A DNA stretch of 64,000 bases from contig NZ_QWDM01000001.1 in assembly GCF_003996965.1 (NCBI RefSeq), positions 434,001-498,000 on the forward strand, written 5' to 3'. The notes beneath the pieces were generated by a model that saw only the letters and a list, made by a program, of their open reading frames with translations, searched no databases and was not told the origin of the DNA. The DNA comes from Flavobacterium cupreum. Lineage in GTDB: Bacteria > Bacteroidota > Bacteroidia > Flavobacteriales > Flavobacteriaceae. Positions 52,829 to 59,318 of this stretch are shown here, one piece after another (the stretch's first letter is position 1; every line of letters begins with the position of its first letter). Made by a program: the position numbers and the translations under genes.

Positions 52829-53266
52829 ATGCAGCTGCTTTGACGAGACGCACTGCTGTGCGCCTCTACGGATATTCGTTTTCTAAAAAAACGCTTCGAC
52901 TCCGCTCAGCGGGACAATCAAAACCTAATTTATAAAACCTTTAAACCTTTGCTCCTATGAACCTCTATGTCTCTTCAATTTCGATTCTTCGCTGTGAGGA
53001 GACGCACTGCTGTGCGCCTCTACGGGTATTCGTTGTCTAAAAAAACGCTTCGACTCCGCTCAGCGGGACAATCAAAACCTATTTATAAAACCTTTGAACC
53101 TTTGTGCCTTTTCAACTTCGATTCTTCGCTGTAAGGAGACGCACAGCTGTGCGCCTCTACGGATATTCGTTGTCTAAAAATGCTTTGACTCCGCTCAGCG
53201 CGACAATCAAAACCTATTTATAAAAACCTTTGTGCCTTTGTTGCTATGAACCTTTGTACCTTAAAA
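52829..53266. repeat. Three-copy repeat tract (140-150-bp units)
   Basis: The phrase GAGACGCACTGCTGTGCGCC (a near-palindrome) starts at 52845, 52998 and 53136 (the third copy has CAGC for CTGC). Each copy is followed by CTCTACGG, ATTCGTT, GCTTCGACTCCGCTCAGCG, GACAATCAAAACCTA and ACCTTT-type phrases, giving unit lengths of about 153 and 138 bp. The tract has no gene and lies between the AAA ATPase and vWA genes. Confidence 0.85.
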
Positions 53267-54385
53267 TTAGCGAACCCTTTTCTTTCTATTCGTTTCATAA
53301 TCTTCAAAAATCATTTCACCCAGACCTTTAAGTCCGGTGTAAAATGCTTTTCCCTGATTGGCTTCTGTAAAATGATTCACGAAACGCTGCAAATAAGGAT
53401 CGTTTGCAATCATAAATGTCGTAATCGGAATGTGTAATTTTCGGGCTTGCTGTGCCTGTGTGTAACATTTATCTACAATATAATCGTCGAGACCGTTACT
53501 GTTCATATAATAGGAACCATCACGCTCGCGTACGCAGCTTGGTTTCCCGTCGGTAATCATAAAAATCTGCTTGTTGGTATTTCGTTTCCTGCGTAAAATA
53601 TCCATCGCCAGCTGAAGTCCAGCAACCGTATTGGTATGATAAGGTCCTACTTGCAGATACGGTAAATCTTTAATTGGAATGGTCCAGGCATCATTTCCGA
53701 AAACCAGAATATCAAGTGTATCTTTCGGGTAACGGGTGGTGATTAATTCGGCTAAAGCCATGGCCACTTTTTTGGCCGGTGTGATTCGGTCTTCGCCGTA
53801 CAAAATCATACTGTGGCTAATATCAATCATCAGGACAGTACTCATTTGCGCTTTGTATTGCGTTTCTTCTACCACCAAATCATTTTCGGTAAGCATAAAA
53901 CTCTCCACACCATTATTGATTTGGGCATTTCTTAAACTTTCTGTTAAAGAAATACGTTCTAAACCGTCTCCAAAATTAAATTCACGAAACTCTCCGGTAT
54001 GCTCATCACCGTTTCCGGCATGCTTTGTTTTATGATTTCCGCTTCCGGAGCGCTTTAAATTACCGAAAATCTGATCTAAGGCCTGTTGCCTTATTGCCCG
54101 TTCTGTTTTAGCAGTGATTCCAAAGCCCGGCGTACCATCGTCTTTGGCTTCGTCTTTTATGTAACCTTTCTTTTTTAAATCTTCGATAAAATCATCGATT
54201 GAGTAGTTCTCGTCAGTAAGTTTGTACTCTTTGTCCAGCTCCCTGAGCCAGTCTATAGCTTCGTCAAAATCACCCGAAGTATGGGTGATCAGCTCTTTGA
54301 AAATACCAAAAAGTTTTTCAAACGGAGACTGAAACGGGGCTTCGTAAGTCTTAAAATAAAAACCTTTTTTAAAATCATTTTTCAT
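53267..54385 (-). CDS. von Willebrand factor A domain protein, partner of the AAA+ ATPase
   Basis: This 372-residue cytoplasmic protein has a long charged N-terminal region (1-175, containing FEKLFGIFKELITHTSGDFDEAIDWL). The vWA domain at about 180-360 has the MIDAS motif D188-I-S-H-S192 (MIDISHSMILYGEDR) and the third MIDAS residue in MITDGKPSC. It has the YehP/CoxE-like layout of a metal-binding partner for MoxR-type ATPases. It is the upstream gene of the pair on the minus strand. Confidence 0.92.
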   Translation of the reverse strand: MKNDFKKGFYFKTYEAPFQSPFEKLFGIFKELITHTSGDFDEAIDWLRELDKEYKLTDENYSIDDFIEDLKKKGYIKDEAKDDGTPGFGITAKTERAIRQQALDQIFGNLKRSGSGNHKTKHAGNGDEHTGEFREFNFGDGLERISLTESLRNAQINNGVESFMLTENDLVVEETQYKAQMSTVLMIDISHSMILYGEDRITPAKKVAMALAELITTRYPKDTLDILVFGNDAWTIPIKDLPYLQVGPYHTNTVAGLQLAMDILRRKRNTNKQIFMITDGKPSCVRERDGSYYMNSNGLDDYIVDKCYTQAQQARKLHIPITTFMIANDPYLQRFVNHFTEANQGKAFYTGLKGLGEMIFEDYETNRKKRVR

Positions 54386-54491
54386 AATTCTAAAATTACG
54401 GTTTTTTAGAATTACGAAAAAAGAAACGTTTATTAATTTTTAGTTAAAAAAATATCAGACAATAGACGGAAAATGGCCATAAATCTATAAA

Positions 54492-54872
54492 TTATTCAAA
54501 CTTTCCATCCACATAAAACCAGACACCATTTTCACACCTGAAAGTTGAAAATTCGTAATGTGCCTGAGGCTTTTGATCCGCATTTAAAAAATAAGCTTTG
54601 AATTCCACTGTATCTTCAGAAGAACTTAGAATTTCTAATTTTTGCCATTGATTACTGGTTGCCCATTTCAGGATTTCTGTTTTCGAATAATACTGCCTTT
54701 CTGAAACATGTGTCGTTTCCAGAAGATAATCGGCGTTATGAGTCGCATAGGCCGAATATCTTGAACGCATTAAAGCCAATGCATCAGGTGCTTTTTGATT
54801 TTGCTGAAGGTACAATCCGCAACAGGAATCAAACAACAAACCTGTATCGCAAAAACATTTTTTACTCTCCAT
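54492..54872 (-). CDS. YchJ family protein (SEC-C-type zinc motif)
   Basis: This 126-residue protein from ATG 54872 (MESKKCFCDTG) belongs to the YchJ/UPF0225 family. The N-terminal zinc-finger cysteines (CFCDTGLLFDSCCG) match the SEC-C motif. RSRYSAYATHNADYLLETTH is the conserved core and DGKFE the end. A frame open six codons upstream (54890) exists, but 54872 fits the family. The ATG overlaps the stop of the upstream microprotein gene by 11 nt. Function unknown, possibly nucleic-acid or protein binding. Confidence 0.88.
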   Translation of the reverse strand: MESKKCFCDTGLLFDSCCGLYLQQNQKAPDALALMRSRYSAYATHNADYLLETTHVSERQYYSKTEILKWATSNQWQKLEILSSSEDTVEFKAYFLNADQKPQAHYEFSTFRCENGVWFYVDGKFE

Positions 54873-55095
54873 CAACCTGCTCTTCGCCATTGATTTTCAC
54901 ATGCAGCTGATTCAGCAAAACCTGATATCTGCTGATTTCCCTTAGATCTTCGTCTTCTTCGGCATGATCCAGCATTTCATCTAAGGTTTCATTAACTTCC
55001 AGTAATTTATTATTGGCTTCCCTATTATTTTTTGCTGCAATCAAATCAATTATTTCCTGCACGCTTGCTTTTAAATCTTCAAATTTTGTATTCAT
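54862..55095 (-). CDS. Small coiled-coil hypothetical protein (77 aa)
   Basis: The 77-residue acidic protein begins MNTKFEDLKASVQEIIDLIAA. Two long amphipathic helices (about 3-25 and 30-50, NNKLLEVNETLDEMLDH) form a likely coiled-coil hairpin, and the C-terminus is charged. It has no signal peptide or recognised family. The overlap with the YchJ gene (11 nt) and the same strand suggest one operon with 55155-55840. Confidence 0.7.
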   Translation of the reverse strand: MNTKFEDLKASVQEIIDLIAAKNNREANNKLLEVNETLDEMLDHAEEDEDLREISRYQVLLNQLHVKINGEEQVDGE

Positions 55096-55154
55096 ATTAC
55101 TTTTGTTTTTTTGTTTCAGATCTAAAATTTCACTTTCACCTGAAACTATTTTTT

Positions 55155-55301
55155 CTATTCTTCCTTTTTATCTTCGTTAAACTTTCTCACAATCTCTTTC
55201 AGTTTTTCCTTTCGCGCAATTACAGCCTGCTTGGCTTTATCCTGCGCTTTGTGCAGCTTGTCATTGTGTTTTTTAATATTCCTCTCGTTGTTGCGTCCCA
55301 T
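55155..55301 (-). CDS. Small basic protein (48 aa)
   Basis: The minus-strand frame starts at ATG 55301, whose A is shared with the TAA of the upstream gene (TAATG), and ends at TAG 55155. The product starts MGRNNERNIKKHNDKLHKA and continues with Lys/Glu-rich helix (KAKQAVIARKEKLKEIVRK) to FNEDKKEE. Net charge is strongly positive. Translational coupling makes it likely to be real. A nucleic-acid-binding or ribosome-associated role is possible, but nothing in the sequence proves it. Confidence 0.6.
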   Translation of the reverse strand: MGRNNERNIKKHNDKLHKAQDKAKQAVIARKEKLKEIVRKFNEDKKEE

Positions 55302-55840
55302 TATATCTCTCTTTTAATTTCTTCTAATGTTTTTTCGGTATAGATCAGTTCTGTAATTATTTCCGTTCTTAAAACATCTATATCTTCTTCAAAATGTTTT
55401 GCCCAGGAAGTTAATTGCTGCAAATTCCGAATCTGTTTGATGCGTTTGGTAGTTTCAAAACTGGTTCTTAAAACAGCTTTCTTATCATAATCGGGATTAT
55501 TCCTGTGCTGATACGTAACGGTGTTTTTTTCAAAATCTGCCTGAATATAATACAATTTATCTGTGGCATTGTCCGGGTAAAATTCACTCCAGGCAGCAAA
55601 ACCTGTTTTAGTTTTCGATGGAGTTTCGGGTTTCATTGCCACTAAACGCCACTTGCTGTTGGCCAGTCTTCCCCAGTGGTTGGAAACCCTGTACATTCCT
55701 TCTTCCGTGTAATAATAGGTGCTTCCGGCTTTGCTTTCGAACTGAATTTTTAAACCGCTAACTTCATCGTGTAAAACTTCATGAAAAACACAAAATGTAT
55801 TTTTAAAAGAATTTGGATGGGGCTTAAAGTTTTTTTGCAT
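55301..55840 (-). CDS. Conserved hypothetical protein (179 aa)
   Basis: The product starts MQKNFKPHPNSFKNTFCVF at ATG 55840. It is a beta-rich N-terminal half (GLKIQFESKAGSTYYYTEEGMYRVSNHWGRLANSKWRL) followed by helical segments (KRIKQIRNLQQLTSWAKHFEEDIDVL). I recognise no family. A -7 box TATATTTG (55851-55844) ends 3 nt before the ATG with TTTG 21 nt further up, which implies a leaderless or nearly leaderless message. The divergent gene begins at 55929. Confidence 0.75.
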   Translation of the reverse strand: MQKNFKPHPNSFKNTFCVFHEVLHDEVSGLKIQFESKAGSTYYYTEEGMYRVSNHWGRLANSKWRLVAMKPETPSKTKTGFAAWSEFYPDNATDKLYYIQADFEKNTVTYQHRNNPDYDKKAVLRTSFETTKRIKQIRNLQQLTSWAKHFEEDIDVLRTEIITELIYTEKTLEEIKREI

Positions 55841-55843
55841 GTG

Positions 55844-55851
55844 CAAATATA
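55844..55851 (-). promoter_or_regulatory. -7 element TATATTTG very close to the ATG at 55840
   Basis: TATATTTG fits TAnnTTTG. The upstream TTTG lies 21 nt away, near the usual 19. The distance to the ATG leaves at most a few nt of leader. Confidence 0.5.
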
Positions 55852-55928
55852 CTGAGATTGTCTCAAACTCCCCAAACCAAACGATATATTGATTAACTTT
55901 GCAGCTTCAATTCTAAAAATAAAAAGTC

Positions 55929-56180
55929 ATGTCGAAAGGATCACACGAAAAAATGTTGCAAAAGGGAGTTTACACCGGCATCATTGAGAAAGATGAAAAC
56001 AACAATTATTTTTGTGGAGAATATCTTTTGGATTATAAATTAGCGCACTCCAATTTTAATGTAGGAGATATGATCACAATCAAATCTGTAATTGAGAATC
56101 CAAGCGATATCAGCTACGACAAATATCCCAAGAAGTCTAAAAACTTCGATAAGGCGAATTACAAACCGGAGCAGAAATAG
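55929..56180 (+). CDS. Small hypothetical protein (83 aa)
   Basis: The 83-residue protein begins MSKGSHEKMLQKGVYTGIIEK and is Lys/Asp-rich with a beta-like centre (NNYFCGEYLLDYKLAHSNFNVGDMITI). The C-terminus is basic (KYPKKSKNFDKANYKPEQK). A -7 box TAACTTTG (55894-55901) lies 27 nt upstream of the ATG. I recognise no domain; a small beta-barrel nucleic-acid-binding role would fit the strand pattern but is a guess. Confidence 0.65.
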   Translation: MSKGSHEKMLQKGVYTGIIEKDENNNYFCGEYLLDYKLAHSNFNVGDMITIKSVIENPSDISYDKYPKKSKNFDKANYKPEQK

Positions 56181-56191
56181 TTTTTTGTTTC

Positions 56192-56227
56192 AGGTTTCAA
56201 GTTTCAGGTTTCGTGAACTTGAAACCT
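56192..56227 (+). terminator. Hairpin after the 83-aa gene
   Basis: A 12-bp perfect stem AGGTTTCAAGTT/AACTTGAAACCT has a 12-nt loop (GTTTCAGG-type repeats) but no clean T tract. Confidence 0.5.
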
Positions 56228-56307
56228 TAAACTTGGAACTCTATAAGTTTTCGACTTAAATATTCCGAATATTTTTTCCTTCAAAACTAAAAAGTTAAAA
56301 AAAAGTG

Positions 56308-56315
56308 TACCTTTG
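56308..56315 (+). promoter_or_regulatory. -7 element TACCTTTG of the J-domain/KTSC gene
   Basis: TACCTTTG is a very common Flavobacterium -7 form and lies 70 nt before the ATG at 56386. No good -33 box is seen. Confidence 0.55.
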
Positions 56316-56385
56316 CAAAAAATTTGTCGTTTTGAAGTATTAAATACAGATTTCAAACTAATAGACAATAAGTTACCTTTTATTT

Positions 56386-56826
56386 ATGAAAAAAATAGTT
56401 GAATACCGTAAGTTATTAAACGTAGAAAAAACTGCAGAATTAAAAGATTTGAAAACCATTTATCGTAATGCGATGAAGGAAGCTCATCCTGATAAATTTC
56501 AAGGTGATGATGCTGGTCTGAAAGCTGCAGAAGAAAAAAGTAAAGCTATCATTGAAGCTTATCACTTTTTGGTAAGCATTAATCCTGAAACGATTAAGGC
56601 TAATTTACCTGAATACACTGAAACAATTTCGACTTGTTCAATTACAGATTATAAATTTGTTGAAGGTCGTTTAATTATCGATTTCTCTAACGGTAGTGTT
56701 TATGAATACATCAGTGTTCCTAAAGCTACTTATGTAAAAATGGTAAATGCAGATTCTCCCGGAAGATTTGCAAAAAGACATATTCTGAACTCTTTTACCT
56801 GGAGAAAGAAAACAAATCAGGAATAG
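56386..56826 (+). CDS. J-domain protein with C-terminal KTSC domain
   Basis: The 146-residue protein has an N-terminal J-domain-like segment (about 1-65) with the diagnostic HPD tripeptide in KEAHPDKFQG and the helical start EYRKLLNVEKTAELKDLKTIYR. The KTSC domain follows (about 82-140: SITDYKFVEGRLIIDFSNGSVYEYISVPKATYVKMVNADSPGRF). The KTSC name comes from a C-terminal domain of some lysyl-tRNA synthetases. The fusion suggests an Hsp70 co-chaperone tied to RNA or translation, but the role is unproven. It has its own promoter box and terminator. Confidence 0.85.
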   Translation: MKKIVEYRKLLNVEKTAELKDLKTIYRNAMKEAHPDKFQGDDAGLKAAEEKSKAIIEAYHFLVSINPETIKANLPEYTETISTCSITDYKFVEGRLIIDFSNGSVYEYISVPKATYVKMVNADSPGRFAKRHILNSFTWRKKTNQE

Positions 56827-56847
56827 ATTTACATTCAAATTATCTAT

Positions 56848-56878
56848 AAAAGCATTCTGGCAACAGGATGCTTTTTTT
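56848..56878 (+). terminator. Rho-independent terminator of the J/KTSC gene
   Basis: A 12-bp stem AAAAGCATTCTG/CAGGATGCTTTT with one G-T wobble and a 4-nt loop is followed by T. Confidence 0.9.
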
Positions 56879-57044
56879 ATGCTTTAAAATTAAAGAATTA
56901 TGCTTTTACATCCTTAATTCTGGTATTATTAAAAGTTTTAAGTTAAATTTCACAAATAAATACCCTGATAACATGAGAATTACGCATCAAAAAACTATAA
57001 CAAAATTTTAGGCAACAAAATTCTTTATATTTTATATTTTTAGA

Positions 57045-57052
57045 TACTTTTG
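57045..57052 (+). promoter_or_regulatory. -7 element TACTTTTG before the DUF4369-thioredoxin gene
   Basis: TACTTTTG fits TAnnTTTG and lies 34 nt before the ATG at 57087. No matching TTTG is seen at the usual distance upstream. Confidence 0.45.
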
Positions 57053-57086
57053 TTGCACAAATCAATTAACTAATTAATTTTTTATA

Positions 57087-58253
57087 ATGAAAAAAATATT
57101 TTTTTTACTTACTGCTTCTGTAGCAATCATTTCATGCAGCAAAGTTAAAGACGGAGAGTACCTAATTACAGGAACTGCAAAAGGAATTGAAAACGGAAAA
57201 ACTATCATTCTTCAGGGTCAGGATCCTACTACAAAAATGGCAGTAGCACTTGATACTGTAAAAGTTGAAAACGGAAAATTTGAAATAAAAGGAAAAGTAA
57301 CTGAACCAGCTTTCCATACATTAATCCTTCAGGGGGCTAACGGGCCAATCCCTTTTATCTTAGAAACAGGAGAAATCAATATTGCTATCGATAAGGACAG
57401 TATCCATAAATCTAAAATTTCAGGAACTTACAATAATGATGAGTATGTGAAATTCAATGAGGAACTTACTAAAACTCAAAAGAGATTAGCTGATTTCCAG
57501 AAAAACAACACTCAGAAAATGCAGTCAGCTCAACAAGCTCAGGACACTGCCACTATCAACGGTTTGATGAAACAGTACATGACTATTCAAACTGAAGTAC
57601 AGGCTGATTCTAAAAAGAAATATGTAGCTTACGCTGAAAGTCACCCAAAATCATACATTTCTGCTTTGATCATTCAGGGTATGTTAGGTGATCCTTCTAC
57701 TGACATTAAAAAAACTGAGGCTTTGTACAATTCATTAGATGAGTCATTAAAAAATACTACGCCTGGTAAAGAAATCAAAGCAAAAATCGGTCAAGCAAAA
57801 ATGCCTGCAGTTGGTGCAACAGCTCCTTCTGTTGGTGACGCTAAATGAAGATCAGATTTTTCTGCGCCTAATCCGGAGGGAAAAGTAATTTCTCTTAAGC
57901 AGAGTTTGGGCAAAGTAACAATTGTTGATTTCTGGGCTTCATGGTGTGGACCGTGCAGAAAAGAAAATCCGAACGTGGTGGCTATTTATAAAGAGTTACA
58001 CGCAAAAGGACTAAACATTGTTGGTGTTTCTTTAGACAAAGAAACTGGTGCCTGGAAAGAAGCTATCGCAAAAGACGGCTTAACATGGACGCAGGTTTCA
58101 AACTTAAAATACTGGGACGAGCCAATCGCTAAACAATACAATGTTGAATCGATTCCCGCAACTTTTATACTTGATGCAACAGGAAAAGTAGTTGCACAGG
58201 ATTTAAGAGGCCCTGAATTAAAAGCAAAAATCTTAGAGCTTTTAGCTAAATAA
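57087..58253 (+). pseudogene. DUF4369-thioredoxin (TlpA-like) lipoprotein gene interrupted by in-frame TGA
   Basis: The frame from ATG 57087 stops at TGA 57846-57848 (253 residues) but continues in the same frame to 58253. The first part is a lipoprotein (signal ending AIISC, C17) with a DUF4369 domain (about 22-120) and a helical linker. The second part is a complete TlpA/ResA thioredoxin fold with FWASWCGPCRKENP and the cis-Pro region ESIPATFIL. In relatives, as I recall them, the linker runs GATAP directly into DFSAPNPEGK. Here nine codons, including the TGA, lie between them. A split, a recent nonsense mutation, read-through or a sequence error all fit. If broken, the thioredoxin half has only a TTG start at 57906. 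Confidence 0.75.
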
Positions 58254-58274
58254 TACCAATGTTCAGCATAAAAC

Positions 58275-58303
58275 AAAAAAATCTCCCTAGTGGAGATTTT
58301 TTT
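58275..58303 (+). terminator. Rho-independent terminator after the thioredoxin gene
   Basis: A stem AAATCTCC/GGAGATTT is extended by A and T runs, followed by TTTTTTTG, 20 nt after the stop codon. Confidence 0.88.
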
Positions 58304-58602
58304 GTTTTATGCCATACTCATATGGTCTGACTATAAATATTAGATTTTCCTAAAAAGTTCATAGAAATCAATAGAGCGTTCAAAATAAATCCGCCAAAAT
58401 TCAATACCATGTCCATCAAAAAAATAAAAAATAAGCATTCAAGAGTCAACACTTTTAGTAAAAACCCTGGTAGTTTTAGCAAAAAAATGCTGCTATTAAA
58501 AATAAAGCAAAAAAACTTCTTCTTTAATATTTTTTTATTTTATTCAATACCAATGAATTAAAAATTAATTGAAAAATAACTCAAAATTAAGTGCGATTTT
58601 AG
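58304..58602. other. AT-rich gap without a supported gene
   Basis: A 50-codon frame (58409-58561, MSIKKIKNKHSRVN...) is open but very Lys/Asn/Phe-rich with no other support. No repeat is recognised here. Confidence 0.4.
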
Positions 58603-58633
58603 TTTGTAAACATCAAAAACGTTTATATATTTG
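58603..58633 (+). promoter_or_regulatory. Consensus Bacteroidota promoter of tRNA-Tyr
   Basis: TTTG (58603-58606), 19 nt, then TATATTTG (58626-58633) match TTTG-N19-TAnnTTTG exactly, 39 nt before the tRNA. Confidence 0.85.
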
Positions 58634-58672
58634 CAACCGCTTAGAACAACAAAGCGCAACAACGCTGAGATC

Positions 58673-58756
58673 GGGGAGATACTCAAGCGGCCAACGAGGG
58701 CAGACTGTAAATCTGCTGTGAAAACTTCGCAGGTTCGAATCCTGCTCTCCCCACCA
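58673..58756 (+). tRNA. tRNA-Tyr (anticodon GTA)
   Basis: The 84-nt tRNA has acceptor stem GGGGAGA (58673-58679) pairing with TCTCCCC (58746-58752), discriminator A and an encoded CCA (58754-58756). The anticodon GTA at 58707-58709 lies in loop CTGTAAA with stem GCAGA/TCTGC. The T arm GCAGGTTCGAATCCTGC is perfect, and a long variable arm (class II) fits tyrosine. It has its own promoter and a terminator directly after the CCA. Confidence 0.97.
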
Positions 58757-58787
58757 AAAAGTCCTAATGAAAATTAGGACTTTTTTT
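58757..58787 (+). terminator. Terminator of tRNA-Tyr
   Basis: A 12-bp stem AAAAGTCCTAAT/ATTAGGACTTTT with a GAAA tetraloop is followed by T. Confidence 0.93.
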
Positions 58788-58910
58788 ATGGGTAAAAGTG
58801 AAAAATCTATTTCAGGGATTCGCAGTTTTTTTGCATTAAAAACAATTTTCGATCTTTATAAAAATAAGCAAAACTTTTTTGGCACAATGACAGCGTATTT
58901 GTGTTTTGGA

Positions 58911-58933
58911 AAATAAAAAACAAATATTTATAA
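58911..58933. repeat. Dispersed intergenic motif, copy 3 (partial)
   Basis: AATAAAAAACAAATA followed by TTTATAA matches the right half of the copies at 8642-8670 and 50368-50396, and the TTATAA extension is also present after the second copy. It lies 120 nt after the tRNA terminator. Confidence 0.45.
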
Positions 58934-59004
58934 GGTCAGTCGAATTAAGGTTCGAAACTTCATAAATTCAAAAATTTACAAAATTGGTTTAGGCCAAAAC
59001 AAAT

Positions 59005-59205
59005 TTATTGATATCCCTTTACAACGTCAGAAATTTTGCTTTCTGATAACAGTTTTTTAAAGTACTCTAATGCACGTTTTTTTAGAATTGAAAACAAAAT
59101 ATTTAGCCCACATCTATTTTTGTGAGTGATCACAGAGGTGCCAGATGCATCATTTGTAGTACATAATGCTTCAAATGTATTAGTATCGTTACTGCCGTAA
59201 AACTA
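59005..59205 (-). pseudogene. Possible decayed gene remnant
   Basis: A minus-strand frame without a start codon stays open for 65 codons (starting FYGSNDTNTFEALC, later CGLNILFSILKKRALEYFKKL, ending VVKGYQ) to TAA 59005-59007. The same frame continues upstream past a TAG and a TAA with protein-like sequence (SLPLQKYGHQKGCILGL). The composition is that of a real protein, so this looks like a gene damaged by two nonsense codons. No family is recognised. The rest of 58790-59318 shows nothing else. Confidence 0.35.
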
Positions 59206-59318
59206 CATTTACAATCCTAAAATGCAACCTTTTTGATGACCATACTTCTGCAAGGGCAAAGAAGATAATCTTACGGACCTGACATTACTAACCTCATACG
59301 AAAACTAAAACCACACCA

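Noticed and set aside
52829..53266. CRISPR array or IS element
   Set aside because: Unit lengths of 138-153 bp and internal phrase structure do not fit CRISPR, and no transposase or terminal repeats were found.
58409..58561. 50-codon frame between the thioredoxin gene and tRNA-Tyr
   Set aside because: Lys/Asn/Phe-rich composition expected of random AT-rich DNA; no supporting signal.
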